A stretch of DNA of 63,358 nucleotides, from NCBI RefSeq assembly GCF_014841615.1, contig NZ_JACYUG010000019.1:1-63358 (forward strand), given 5' to 3'. The notes below the pieces were generated by a model, which was given only the letters and a program-made list of their open reading frames with translations, searched no databases and had not been told where the DNA came from. Position numbers and translations under genes: made by a program. This document shows, one piece after another, positions 1 to 7,739 of this stretch (position 1 is its first letter; each line of letters begins with the position of its first letter). This DNA is from Sphingomonas sp. CFBP 8760. GTDB lineage: Bacteria > Pseudomonadota > Alphaproteobacteria > Sphingomonadales > Sphingomonadaceae.

Positions 1-115
1 TTCAGCCCCCTTGGGAATCCCCCAACGATTCACGCCGTTCGGATTATGCTCTAGCCGCCGATCGATCGGCTCACGTCTGATGGGATTATGGCGGTCAGCG
101 AAACTTTTCGCGCCA

Positions 116-427
116 TCATGGATCGACCTCGATCGGCGGCGGTGACCAGTCGTCGCCCCCCGCTCCTGGCTGTGCGATCAGACTGGCAACGGCTGCGTCA
201 GGACTTGCCCCGGAAGCTATCCACGGTGGCGCATGTTGCCAGAATACCGCAGCCGTCACATCGTCACCGCTAGGTCCCGTATCCATAAGCCACGCGATCC
301 GCGTCATCCCCTCAAACGGCTCGTCGGCCTGTGCCACCGCCCACCAGCGACCGCGCGAATAGACGCCCTGATAACGATCCTCGGCGACGAGCACCGGATG
401 CAATCTGGCAGGCGGGTTGCTGGACAT
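116..427 (-). CDS. conserved hypothetical protein, Trp-rich
   Basis: A 103-residue protein that I cannot assign to a named family. It has no signal peptide, membrane segment or metal-binding cysteines. It is unusual for six tryptophans, including a GRWWAVAQ segment near the N-terminus and PPWIAS and DDWSPP motifs later, which suggests a compact folded domain. I start it at the ATG ending at 427; an in-frame ATG at 463 would run over the tdk start and was rejected. It is divergent from tdk with 28 bp between the start codons, so the two probably share a promoter region. Its existence is inferred from coding-like composition and position only. Confidence 0.55.
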   Translation of the reverse strand: MSSNPPARLHPVLVAEDRYQGVYSRGRWWAVAQADEPFEGMTRIAWLMDTGPSGDDVTAAVFWQHAPPWIASGASPDAAVASLIAQPGAGGDDWSPPPIEVDP

Positions 428-455
428 GTCGTCGATCCTGCGGTCTGAAGCAGGG

Positions 456-1034
456 ATGGCCAAGCTCTATTTCTACTACGCCAGCATGAACGCGGGCAAG
501 TCGACCAATCTGTTGCAGGCCGATTTCAACTATCGTGAACGCGGCATGGCGACGATGCTGTTCACCGCCGCGATCGACGATCGCTATGCGGCCGGCACCA
601 TCACCTCGCGTATCGGCCTGTCCGCCCCCGCCACCACCTTCGATACGACGACCGATCTCGGCCGCTGCATCGCCGATCGTCACGTCGGCGAGCCCTTGTC
701 GTGCGTGCTGGTGGACGAGGCGCAGTTCCTGACCCCCGCGCAGGTCGATCAACTGGCGCAGGTGTGCGACGGGATCGGCGTTCCCGTGCTCGCCTACGGC
801 CTGCGCACCGATTTCCGGGGGCAGTTGTTTCCCGGTTCGGCGCGGCTGCTGGCGCTGGCGGACAGTCTGGTCGAGATCAAGTCGGTCTGCGTCTGCGGGC
901 GCAAGGCGACGATGAACCTGCGTGTCGACGATAGCGGCCGGGCGCTGGCGGAGGGGCGGCAGACCGAGATCGGCGGCAACGACCGCTATGTCGCGCTGTG
1001 CCGCCGCCATTTCGCCGAGGCGCTGCTGGGCTGA
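456..1034 (+). CDS. tdk: thymidine kinase (type II)
   Basis: Phosphorylates thymidine to dTMP with ATP in the cytosolic pyrimidine salvage pathway. The 192-residue length fits the family. The N-terminus carries the P-loop (YYASMNAGKST), followed by the DEAQFL switch region near residue 88 and the lasso/zinc region with a CVCGRKA pair. Later family cysteines are partly replaced: only one further Cys precedes the RRHF segment. The ATG at 456 is chosen because it places the P-loop about 10 residues from the start, as in other Tdk proteins; an in-frame ATG at 417 would add an unconserved leader. It is divergent from the small hypothetical gene upstream and is followed 66 bp later by truB. Confidence 0.93.
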   Translation: MAKLYFYYASMNAGKSTNLLQADFNYRERGMATMLFTAAIDDRYAAGTITSRIGLSAPATTFDTTTDLGRCIADRHVGEPLSCVLVDEAQFLTPAQVDQLAQVCDGIGVPVLAYGLRTDFRGQLFPGSARLLALADSLVEIKSVCVCGRKATMNLRVDDSGRALAEGRQTEIGGNDRYVALCRRHFAEALLG

Positions 1035-1100
1035 TCGCCCTCCCCGTTCGCAACGGCCGTTCGCACTGGCATCCCTCGCCCGAACCGCTATCGCGCCCCG

Positions 1101-2009
1101 ATGCACGGCTGGATCATCATCGACAAACCCCTTGGCCTCGGCTCGACCCAGGCCGTGTCCGCGGTCAAGCGTGCGCTGCGCACCGGCGGCTACGGCAAGT
1201 TCAAGGTCGGGCATGGCGGCACGCTCGATCCGCTGGCGACCGGGGTGCTGCCGATCGCGGTCGGCGAGGCGACGAAGCTGGCGGGCCGCCTGCTCGACGG
1301 CGACAAGGTCTACGCCTTCACGATCCGCTTCGGCGAACAGACCGATACGCTGGACCGGGAAGGAAAGGTGATCGCCACGTCGCCGGTGCGTGCGACCATG
1401 GCGGCGGTGGCGGCGGTGCTGCCGCGCTTCACCGGCCCGATCGATCAGGTCCCCCCCGCCTATTCCGCGCTGAAGGTGGACGGCGAGCGCGCCTATGATC
1501 TGGCGCGCGCGGGCGAGACGGTGGAGTTGAAGAGCCGCGCGGTGACGATCCACGATCTGCGGGTGTCGCCGGACGATCCCATGGGCGATGACCTCACCCT
1601 CGTCGCTCATGTGTCGAAGGGCACCTATATCCGCAGCCTGGCGCGCGACATCGCGCTGGCGCTCGGCACGGTCGGCCATGTGGTCATGCTGCGGCGGATC
1701 AGGGCGGGGCCGTTCGGGCTGGAGCCGGCGATAACGCTGGACAAACTGGCCGAATTGGGGCAGTCGCGCGCCCTTGAAGGCATACTCCTGCCGCTGAGGG
1801 CGGGGCTGGACGACATCCCGGCTTTCCCCCTCACCCCCGACCAGGCAGGGGCGCTCCGTCAGGGGCGTGTACTGGCCGGGATCGCAGCCACCGATGGCGC
1901 GGCCTTTGCGATGCTCGACGACGTCCCCGTGGCGCTGGTCGATGTCACCGCAGGCGAGGTCCGCGTCGTCAGGGGTTTCAACCTGACGATGTCGAAGGAA
2001 GAATCATGA
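1101..2009 (+). CDS. truB: tRNA pseudouridine(55) synthase TruB
   Basis: Isomerises U55 in the T-loop of tRNAs to pseudouridine. The 302-residue protein opens with [14 protein letters not shown], has the catalytic-Asp motif [14 protein letters not shown] near residue 40, and the later [16 protein letters not shown] and [12 protein letters not shown] motifs of the family. A C-terminal extension of about 60 residues resembles the TruB C-terminal/PUA-like region. The last codons overlap the rpsO start: the ATG of rpsO at 2006 lies inside the final Ser-stop codons, giving an ATGA junction and probable translational coupling. The truB-rpsO-pnp order is common in bacteria. Confidence 0.97.
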   Translation: MHGWIIIDKPLGLGSTQAVSAVKRALRTGGYGKFKVGHGGTLDPLATGVLPIAVGEATKLAGRLLDGDKVYAFTIRFGEQTDTLDREGKVIATSPVRATMAAVAAVLPRFTGPIDQVPPAYSALKVDGERAYDLARAGETVELKSRAVTIHDLRVSPDDPMGDDLTLVAHVSKGTYIRSLARDIALALGTVGHVVMLRRIRAGPFGLEPAITLDKLAELGQSRALEGILLPLRAGLDDIPAFPLTPDQAGALRQGRVLAGIAATDGAAFAMLDDVPVALVDVTAGEVRVVRGFNLTMSKEES

Positions 2010-2275
2010 CGATCACGGCAGAGCGCAAGGAAGCGCTGATCAAGGAACACGCCCGCATCGACGGCGACACCGGTTCGCCCGAAGTGCAGGTCGCGATCCT
2101 GACCGAGCGGATTCGCAACCTCACCGAGCATTTCAAGGGTCACAAGAAGGACAATCATTCGCGCCGCGGGCTGCTGATGATGGTCAACAAGCGCCGGTCG
2201 CTGCTGGATTATCTCCGGCACAAGGACGGCCAGCGTTATCTGGACCTGATCGCGAAGCTGGGTCTTCGCAAGTAA
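2006..2275 (+). CDS. rpsO: 30S ribosomal protein S15
   Basis: An 89-residue primary 16S rRNA binding protein of the small-subunit central domain. Recognisable blocks are [17 protein letters not shown], the [18 protein letters not shown] loop that contacts rRNA, and the C-terminal [17 protein letters not shown] helix. It starts with a 4-bp overlap on the truB stop. A strong hairpin follows directly and may act as an attenuator or RNA-processing site ahead of pnp, as in the rpsO-pnp operon of other bacteria. In E. coli S15 represses its own translation through an mRNA pseudoknot. Here that site would lie within the end of truB, and I could not identify it. Confidence 0.98.
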   Translation: MTITAERKEALIKEHARIDGDTGSPEVQVAILTERIRNLTEHFKGHKKDNHSRRGLLMMVNKRRSLLDYLRHKDGQRYLDLIAKLGLRK

Positions 2276-2280
2276 CACGG

Positions 2281-2304
2281 AAGGGCGCCGGCAGCGGCGC
2301 CCTT
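2281..2304 (+). terminator. rpsO downstream hairpin (attenuator/terminator-like)
   Basis: A perfect 9-bp stem (AAGGGCGCC / GGCGCCCTT) with a 6-nt loop starts 5 nt after the rpsO stop and is followed by TCTCGTATCT rather than a clean T tract. It may terminate part of the transcripts or protect the rpsO 3' end. pnp follows on the same strand. Confidence 0.6.
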
Positions 2305-2344
2305 CTCGTATCTGCCCCCGCGCAATCCGGCGTGCGGGCACCAC

Positions 2345-2389
2345 GGGGCGACAACTCGCCCCACACCGCCGCGGGCCGGCTTAGCCCGC
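2345..2389 (+). promoter_or_regulatory. paired hairpins in pnp leader
   Basis: Two further short perfect stems lie in the rpsO-pnp spacer: GGGGCGA/TCGCCCC at 2345-2362 with a CAAC loop, and GCGGGC/GCCCGC at 2371-2389. Together with the 2281-2304 hairpin they make the pnp 5' leader almost fully structured. In enterobacteria the pnp leader is cut by RNase III and then degraded by PNPase as autoregulation. This leader could serve the same role, but that is inference. Confidence 0.4.
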
Positions 2390-2435
2390 AGACAGGCCCC
2401 GGCCGGGATTTGCCCGCCGGAGTGAAGGAAAACAT

Positions 2436-4823
2436 ATGTTCGATACCAAGAAGGTGGAAATCCAGTGGGGCGGCAAGACCCTGACGCTGGAAACGGGCCG
2501 TGTCGCCCGCCAGGCCGACGGCGCGGTGCTCGCGACGCTGGGCGAAACGGTGGTGCTGTGCGCGGTGACCGCCGCCAAGACCGTGAAGGAAGGGCAGGAT
2601 TTCTTCCCGCTGACCGTCCACTATCAGGAGAAGTTCTCCGCCGCCGGCCGTATCCCGGGTGGCTTCTTCAAGCGCGAGCGTGGCGCGACCGAGCGTGAGA
2701 CGCTGGTCAGCCGCCTGATCGATCGTCCGCTGCGCCCGCTGTTCCCCGAAGGTTTCTACAACGAGATCAACTGCATCGCGCAGGTGATGTCGTATGATGG
2801 CGAGAACGAGCCCGATCTGCTGGCGATGATCGCCGCGTCGGCCGCGATGACGCTGTCGGGCGTGCCCTTCATGGGCCCGATCGGCGCCGCGCGCGTCGGT
2901 TACCAGGATGGGGAGTACATCCTGAACCCGTCCGATTCGCAGGTCGCCGCCGGCGAACTGGACCTGATGGTCGCCGCGACGCACGACGCGGTGATGATGG
3001 TCGAATCGGAAGCCAAGGAGCTGTCCGAGGACGTGATGCTGGGCGCGGTGATGTTCGCGCACAAGGCGTCGCAGGACATCATCAACGCGATCATCGAACT
3101 GGCCGAGCAGGCCGCCAAGGAGCCCTGGGAGCTGAAGGTCCAGGCCGACAAGGCCGAAGTGAAGGCCAAGCTGAAGAAGCTGATCGGCAAGGACATGGAG
3201 GCGGCCTACAAGCTGACCGACAAGCAGCAGCGCCAGACCGCGATCAACGAGGCCCGCGCCAAGGCGCGCGACGGCATGGCCGACCTGAAGGACGGCGATC
3301 CGCAGGGCTATCTCGCCGCGCTGAAGCTGGTGAAGAAGCTGGAGGCGGAGATCGTCCGCACCGCGATCCTGAAGACCGGTCGCCGCATCGACGGCCGCGA
3401 CACCAAGACGGTCCGTCCGATCGCGGCGGAGGTCCACTTCCTGCCGCGCGCGCACGGTTCGGCGCTGTTCACGCGTGGCGAGACGCAGACCATCGCGACC
3501 ACCACGCTGGGCACCCGCGATGCGGAGCAGATGATCGATGGGCTGAACGGCCTGTCGTACCAGCACTTCATGCTGCATTATAACTTCCCGCCCTATTCGG
3601 TCGGCGAAGTCGGTCGCTTCGGTGCGCCCAGCCGTCGCGATGTCGGCCATGGCAAGCTGGCGTGGCGCGCGCTGCACGCCGTGCTGCCGACCAAGGAGGA
3701 GTTCCCGTACACGATCCGCGTGACGTCGGACATCACCGAGTCGAACGGCTCGTCGTCGATGGCCACCGTCTGCGGCGGCAGCCTGGCGCTGATGGATGCG
3801 GGCGTGCCGATCAAGCGCCCCGTGTCGGGCATCGCGATGGGCCTGATCCTGGAGGGCAAGGACTTCGCCGTCCTGTCCGACATCCTGGGCGACGAGGATC
3901 ACCTGGGCGACATGGACTTCAAGGTCGCGGGCACCAGCGAGGGCATCACCAGCCTGCAGATGGACATCAAGATCGCCGGCATCACCGAGGAGATCATGAA
4001 GGTCGCGCTGGCACAGGCGCATGAGGGCCGCGCGCACATCCTGGGCGAAATGGCCAAGGCGCTCGATTCGACCCGGTCGGAACTGTCGGCGCACGCCCCG
4101 CGCATCGAGACCTTCACGATCGACAAGTCGAAGATCCGTGAAGTCATCGGCACCGGCGGCAAGGTGATCCGCGAGATCGTCGCGCAGACCGGCGCCAAGG
4201 TCGACATCGACGACGAGGGCGTCATCAAGGTCTCCTCGTCCGATCCGGCGCAGATCGATGCGGCGGTCAAGTGGATCAAGGGCCTCGTCGAGGAAGCGGA
4301 AGTCGGCAAGGTCTATGACGGCAAGGTCGTCAATCTGGTCGATTTCGGCGCGTTCGTGAACTTCATGGGCGGCAAGGACGGTCTCGTCCACGTCTCGGAG
4401 ATCAAGAACGAGCGGGTCGAGAAGGTGTCGGACGCGCTGTCCGAGGGCCAGGCCGTGAAGGTCAAGGTTCTGGAGATCGATCCGCGCGGCAAGGTGCGCC
4501 TGTCGATGCGCGTCGTCGATCAGGAAACCGGTGCCGAGCTGGAGGACACCCGTCCCGCGCGCGAGCCGCGCGAAGGCGGCGACCGTGGTCCGCGTGGTCC
4601 GCGCAGCGGCGGTGGCGACCGTGACGGTGGGCGTGATGGCGGCCGTGACGGTGGCCGTGGCCCGCGTGGCGGCGGCGGCGAAGGCCGTGGCGGCCCGCGT
4701 CGTGACCGTGGCGACCGCGGCCCCCGCGCCGAGGGCGGCGACCGCGCCCCCCGTGGCGGCGGCAACGAGGACGGCCCCGCGCCCGAATTCGCGCCGGCGT
4801 TCCTGACGAACGATCGCGACTGA
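2436..4823 (+). CDS. pnp: polyribonucleotide nucleotidyltransferase (PNPase)
   Basis: Phosphorolytic 3'-5' exoribonuclease and degradosome component of 795 residues. Domains in order are RNase PH-like 1 from residue 5 ([16 protein letters not shown]), the alpha-helical linker near 220-300, RNase PH-like 2 ([16 protein letters not shown] onward), a KH domain near 565-620 ([15 protein letters not shown]), and an S1 domain near 630-700 ([18 protein letters not shown]). After S1 comes an unusual tail of about 80 residues, almost wholly Gly, Arg and Asp in RGG/RDGG-type repeats. The ATG is preceded by an AAGGA ribosome binding site. It follows rpsO and ends at a strong terminator. Confidence 0.98.
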   Translation: MFDTKKVEIQWGGKTLTLETGRVARQADGAVLATLGETVVLCAVTAAKTVKEGQDFFPLTVHYQEKFSAAGRIPGGFFKRERGATERETLVSRLIDRPLRPLFPEGFYNEINCIAQVMSYDGENEPDLLAMIAASAAMTLSGVPFMGPIGAARVGYQDGEYILNPSDSQVAAGELDLMVAATHDAVMMVESEAKELSEDVMLGAVMFAHKASQDIINAIIELAEQAAKEPWELKVQADKAEVKAKLKKLIGKDMEAAYKLTDKQQRQTAINEARAKARDGMADLKDGDPQGYLAALKLVKKLEAEIVRTAILKTGRRIDGRDTKTVRPIAAEVHFLPRAHGSALFTRGETQTIATTTLGTRDAEQMIDGLNGLSYQHFMLHYNFPPYSVGEVGRFGAPSRRDVGHGKLAWRALHAVLPTKEEFPYTIRVTSDITESNGSSSMATVCGGSLALMDAGVPIKRPVSGIAMGLILEGKDFAVLSDILGDEDHLGDMDFKVAGTSEGITSLQMDIKIAGITEEIMKVALAQAHEGRAHILGEMAKALDSTRSELSAHAPRIETFTIDKSKIREVIGTGGKVIREIVAQTGAKVDIDDEGVIKVSSSDPAQIDAAVKWIKGLVEEAEVGKVYDGKVVNLVDFGAFVNFMGGKDGLVHVSEIKNERVEKVSDALSEGQAVKVKVLEIDPRGKVRLSMRVVDQETGAELEDTRPAREPREGGDRGPRGPRSGGGDRDGGRDGGRDGGRGPRGGGGEGRGGPRRDRGDRGPRAEGGDRAPRGGGNEDGPAPEFAPAFLTNDRD

Positions 4824-4850
4824 TCCTTTCGTCACGCTACGGAATACGAG

Positions 4851-4879
4851 AAGGGGTCCGGGCAACCGGGCCCCTTTTT
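4851..4879 (+). terminator. rho-independent terminator of truB-rpsO-pnp
   Basis: An 11-bp stem AAGGGGTCCGG / CCGGGCCCCTT with one T-G wobble and a GCAA tetraloop is followed by a T run. It lies 27 nt after the pnp stop, so it ends the truB-rpsO-pnp transcript. Confidence 0.88.
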
Positions 4880-4888
4880 CATGCGCTC

Positions 4889-4904
4889 TTAATCCCGTTC
4901 TAAC
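4889..4904 (+). promoter_or_regulatory. CtrA-like box (TTAA-N7-CTAAC)
   Basis: TTAA, seven bases, then CTAAC matches the alphaproteobacterial CtrA consensus TTAA-N7-TTAAC at all but one position. It lies 47 bp upstream of the GTG start of the SGNH hydrolase gene, in a plausible promoter position. TTAA tetramers are rare in this GC-rich window. Binding is inferred, not shown. Confidence 0.4.
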
Positions 4905-4951
4905 CCCGTCCGGGCCAGCAGGACGTCGTTTCGCCACGACACGGATGATAC

Positions 4952-5695
4952 GTGCCCGCCCACCCCGATCCTTCCTGCACGCTGCGCAACCGGTTACGAT
5001 TCATCGTGACGATGGGCGCGGTGTTCGGAATCGTCGTCGGTGCGTATCTGATCTTGGCCCAGGCCTATACCGACCATCGCCGCGCCACCGCGCCGCTGCC
5101 GGAGGCGGAACGGCGCACCGATGCGTGCAGCCTGTGGTTCATCGGCAGTTCGACGATCTTCAAATGGTCGACGCTGGCCGCGGACATGGCACCGTGGGAT
5201 GCGCATAACCGCGGCGTCAACGGTGCGATCATCCCGCAGATCACCGGCTGGCTGGCCAACGAGCCGCCGGGCCCGCCACCCGCCGCCATCGTCCTTTATG
5301 GTGGCGAGAACGATATCGATGGCGGCGACACGGGCGCCCAGACGCTGATGTCGCTCGATCGTTTCCTGGCGCTCAAGACCCGTCGCTACGGATCGCTGCC
5401 CGTGATCGCGATCTCGCTGAAACCCAGTCCGGCCCGCTGGTCCGAACGGCCGCAACAGATCGTGTTCAACGACGGGCTGCGCCGGCTGGCGGCCGGGCGC
5501 GACGATCTTCATGTCGTCGACATCCAGTCGTCGATGTTGGTGAACGGTCGCCCCGGCCCCTTCTACGTCGCCGACGGTATCCATATGAACGCGATCGGCT
5601 ATGCCCGCTGGACGGCACGCCTGCGGCCCGCCCTGACAAATATTCTGCCCGCCGACACCATGGTGCGGTGCCGGACGATCGCGGATCGCCGCTGA
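4952..5695 (+). CDS. SGNH/GDSL-family hydrolase, membrane anchored
   Basis: Probable periplasmic esterase or O-acetyltransferase partner of the SGNH superfamily, 247 residues. After a short basic N-terminus there is one hydrophobic segment (residues 18-37) that should act as a signal anchor. Block I is FIGSST (Ser66/67), block II is NRGVNG, block III is GGEND (Gly118, Asn120), and block V is DGIH (Asp208, His211), so the full catalytic set is present. GTG at 4952 is used as start; an ATG at 5012 would remove the basic leader but keep the membrane segment. The stop is separated by one base from the ATG of the acyltransferase, so the pair is probably co-translated. Substrate unknown, likely an O-acylated polysaccharide. 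Confidence 0.75.
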   Translation: MPAHPDPSCTLRNRLRFIVTMGAVFGIVVGAYLILAQAYTDHRRATAPLPEAERRTDACSLWFIGSSTIFKWSTLAADMAPWDAHNRGVNGAIIPQITGWLANEPPGPPPAAIVLYGGENDIDGGDTGAQTLMSLDRFLALKTRRYGSLPVIAISLKPSPARWSERPQQIVFNDGLRRLAAGRDDLHVVDIQSSMLVNGRPGPFYVADGIHMNAIGYARWTARLRPALTNILPADTMVRCRTIADRR

Positions 5696-5696
5696 C

Positions 5697-6824
5697 ATGC
5701 CGGGTCAGGCGGCCGACCGGATCGAGGGCCTGTATGCCTGGCGCGCGATCCTGATGCTGGGCGGCCTGTTGCTCCATGCCACCATGGGCCGGGAGGATTA
5801 TCCGCCCTTCGTCGCGATCAACATCGCCTCCGGGTCGTTCCGGATGGGGACGTTCTTCATGATCGCGGGGCTGCTCAGCGGGTTCGCGCTGGTGCGGCGC
5901 CCCTCCCCCCACGCGTGGCTGCGCCGGCGGTTGCTGCAACTGGGTATCCCGACCGTTTTCTCGCTGCTGGTGATATCGCCGGTCATCGGGGCGCTGACGA
6001 CGATCCGGTCCGCAGCGCCGATGCCGCCGTTCAGCATGTACCATCTGTGGTTCATGGTGACGTTGATCGCCTATTCGCTGCTGGCCTATGTCGTCCACCG
6101 GGCCGATCGCCATTGGCCGGTGTTCCGCCATGTCGAGCAGCGCTCGCCCGTGGCGCGGGTGCGGCAGTCGATCGTGCTGCTGGGCACCGGCACCGCCTCG
6201 TTCGTGTTGACGATCGTGACGCTCAGGATGCTGGCCGGTCTTACCGGGCCGGTCGCGTCGCTGACGCGGCAGGTGCCGCTGATGGTCGGTTACGCCCCGG
6301 TGTTCCTGCTGGGGCTGGCCACGGCGCGGATACCGACGCTGCGCCGGATATTGATCGCCCGCGTGCGGATGCCGATGCTCGTCCTGATCGGCACCGTCGT
6401 CGCGCATCTGCTGTGGCGATCGGTCCTGCGGCCGGAGGTCGGCACCCTGCTGACCGGATCGATCGACAATCTGTTGCTCGCCGCCAGCGGCGCATGGTGC
6501 CCGCCCGCCGCCGCCGCGCTGATCCTGCGATCCGCGAGCGCGATCCGCCATGTCCCACCGCTGCTGCGGCGATTGAGCGACGCCTCGCTCACCATGTACA
6601 TCCTGCATTATCCGATCATCGTGGCGCTGAAGGTCATGGTCCTGCCGTGGCACTGGCATCCGCTGGTGGAATGGGCCGCGTCGGTGATCGTCGGGGGCAC
6701 GCTGTCCTACATCGCCCATGTCCACATCGTCGATCGATCGCGGTTCATGGCGCTGTTGCTCAACGGCCGGCTGCCGCCACGACCGCAGGCGGACATCGGC
6801 CTGCCGGCCACCGCGCGGGTGTGA
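5697..6824 (+). CDS. acyltransferase 3 family membrane protein (OpgC/MdoC-like)
   Basis: Integral membrane O-acyltransferase of 375 residues with about ten hydrophobic segments. The N-terminal IEGLYAWRAILMLGGLLLHA contains the intramembrane His typical of acyltransferase-3 proteins, and FRMGTFFMIAGLLSGF plus WLRRRLLQLGIPTVF are family hallmarks that most resemble the glucan-modifying OpgC/MdoC group. The C-terminus is a short cytoplasmic tail. The family moves acyl groups (often acetyl or succinyl) across or at the inner membrane onto glycans. Pairing with the SGNH gene just upstream mirrors two-protein O-acetylation systems in which the SGNH domain completes transfer in the periplasm. The exact glycan cannot be read from the sequence. 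Confidence 0.8.
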   Translation: MPGQAADRIEGLYAWRAILMLGGLLLHATMGREDYPPFVAINIASGSFRMGTFFMIAGLLSGFALVRRPSPHAWLRRRLLQLGIPTVFSLLVISPVIGALTTIRSAAPMPPFSMYHLWFMVTLIAYSLLAYVVHRADRHWPVFRHVEQRSPVARVRQSIVLLGTGTASFVLTIVTLRMLAGLTGPVASLTRQVPLMVGYAPVFLLGLATARIPTLRRILIARVRMPMLVLIGTVVAHLLWRSVLRPEVGTLLTGSIDNLLLAASGAWCPPAAAALILRSASAIRHVPPLLRRLSDASLTMYILHYPIIVALKVMVLPWHWHPLVEWAASVIVGGTLSYIAHVHIVDRSRFMALLLNGRLPPRPQADIGLPATARV

Positions 6825-6839
6825 TCGTCGATCGGGGAA

Positions 6840-7181
6840 AGTGGGGAGCTTCTGTTGCCCGGTGCCCCCCGTACCGCTGGATTCCGCTTCTGTTGCCCGG
6901 TGCGGTCCAACCGCGCTATCTTGGAGTAACCTTAGGCCGTGAGGCCCTCAGTTACGCCGCAATCGCGAGTGCTTCGTTATCGTTGGCACTTGTGTAATGG
7001 GCCGTTACGGTGGTCCCATTCCGAGCGAAAACAGCGCCTTTCAACACACGTCGATCCTAGTTCGGCCCCGTCATTACCGCCCCTTGCGAGCCGGTAGTGG
7101 TGGAGCCGCCGGGTACCGCCCCCGGGTCCGCTGCGCCTAGTCTACGCCGCAGTTTATCGCCATAGCCGGGTAGAACCCGAC
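6840..7181 (-). ncRNA. ssrA: two-piece, circularly permuted tmRNA
   Basis: Reading the minus strand, the acceptor piece comes first and ends in CGGCTCCACCA at 7108-7098. About 28 nt of intervening sequence (7097-7070) follow. The coding piece starts at 7069 with GGGGCCGAACTAGGATCGAC. GGGGCCG and CGGCTCC pair as a 7-bp acceptor stem with one G-U. The tag frame at 6987-6952 reads ANDNEALAIAA then TAA, a typical alphaproteobacterial proteolysis tag. The T-arm stem CCGGG/CCCGG encloses GGCGGTA, not the canonical T-loop. Two copies of an 18-nt element lie in the 3' part of the coding piece. Ends at 6840 and 7181 are approximate. The gene is divergent from the Rrf2 regulator and rescues stalled ribosomes with SmpB. 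Confidence 0.93.
6848..6903 (-). repeat. 18-nt direct repeat in tmRNA coding piece
   Basis: GCTTCTGTTGCCCGGTGC on the plus strand occurs at 6848-6865 and again at 6886-6903, 38 nt apart start to start. Both lie after the tag stop codon, where tmRNAs carry pseudoknots, so this looks like a duplicated pseudoknot module. Confidence 0.75.
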
Positions 7182-7187
7182 CGAAAC

Positions 7188-7216
7188 GATATAGGGCGTC
7201 ATGTCCCTGTGTGCAA
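7188..7216 (-). promoter_or_regulatory. sigma70-type promoter of ssrA
   Basis: On the minus strand TTGCAC (7216-7211) and TATATC (7193-7188) are separated by exactly 17 nt. Transcription would start near 7181, a few bases before the acceptor piece of the tmRNA. Only the spacing and hexamers support it. Confidence 0.6.
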
Positions 7217-7260
7217 ACGCCTTTCGCTCGCCACAATGCGGGTGCATAGGACAGCCCATC

Positions 7261-7692
7261 ATGTTGACCCAGCGTTCCCGCTATGGCCTCCGCGCGATGC
7301 TGTTCCTCGCCACCGCCCCGACCGGCACGTCGCCCACGCCGATGACCCGGATCGCGGCGGAGGCGAACGTCCCGCGCAAGTTCCTCGAACTGATCCTCGC
7401 CGATCTGCGCGATGCGCGGCTGGTCGACAGTTTCCGTGGCAAGCTGGGCGGTTACGTGCTGGGGCGGCCGGCGCACCTGATCTCGCTGGGCGACATCATC
7501 CGCGTGATCGAGGGGCCGCTGGCGCTGGTCCCCTGCGTCAGCCGCACCGCCTATCGCCGCTGCACCGACTGCAAGAGCGAAGCGGACTGCGCGATCCGCC
7601 ATGCGATGATGCGGGTGCGCGACGAGACGGCCCGCATCCTCGACGGCACCAGCCTGGCCGATGCCACGGCGGAGACGTTGGCGGCGGCGTGA
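7261..7692 (+). CDS. Rrf2-family transcriptional regulator with Cys cluster
   Basis: A 143-residue winged-helix DNA-binding regulator of the IscR/NsrR/RirA type. The N-terminus MLTQRSRYGLRAMLFLA is the classic Rrf2 start, followed by the recognition region VPRKFLELILADLRDARLV and the wing GKLGGYVLGRP. Four cysteines at 92, 101, 104 and 110 sit where IscR (Cys92, 98, 104) binds its Fe-S cluster, but the spacing (C-x8-C-x2-C-x5-C) fits none of the named subtypes exactly. An ATG at 7261 is chosen because it begins the conserved domain. It probably senses iron-sulfur or redox status. No Isc/Suf genes adjoin it; it is divergent from ssrA. Confidence 0.85.
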   Translation: MLTQRSRYGLRAMLFLATAPTGTSPTPMTRIAAEANVPRKFLELILADLRDARLVDSFRGKLGGYVLGRPAHLISLGDIIRVIEGPLALVPCVSRTAYRRCTDCKSEADCAIRHAMMRVRDETARILDGTSLADATAETLAAA

Positions 7693-7701
7693 TCCTTTAC
7701 G

Positions 7702-7733
7702 CCGTCATTGCGAGCGCAGCGAAGCAATGACGG
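7702..7733 (+). repeat. REP-like palindrome, solo unit
   Basis: CCGTCATTGC and GCAATGACGG form a 10-bp stem around GAGCGCAGCGAA. The same core recurs at 10944-11023, 14926-14955, 17681-17768 and, with GGCGAGCGGAGC, at 63121-63197. It lies between the Rrf2 gene and the convergent NUDIX gene. Confidence 0.8.
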
Positions 7734-7739
7734 AAGAAT

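Noticed and set aside
1..115. Left edge sequence with GCTCTAGC and CGATCGATCGGC palindromes
   Set aside because: It looks like intergenic repeat remains, but no second copy or gene end could be identified in the window.
312..1679. Long minus-strand frame across tdk and truB
   Set aside because: It lies antisense to two well-supported genes and its protein is Arg/His/Gln-rich without motifs.
2184..4937. Very long open frame antisense to rpsO-pnp
   Set aside because: It is the shadow of pnp, an artefact of GC-rich codon use, with Arg/Asp/His-rich low-complexity protein and no family motif.
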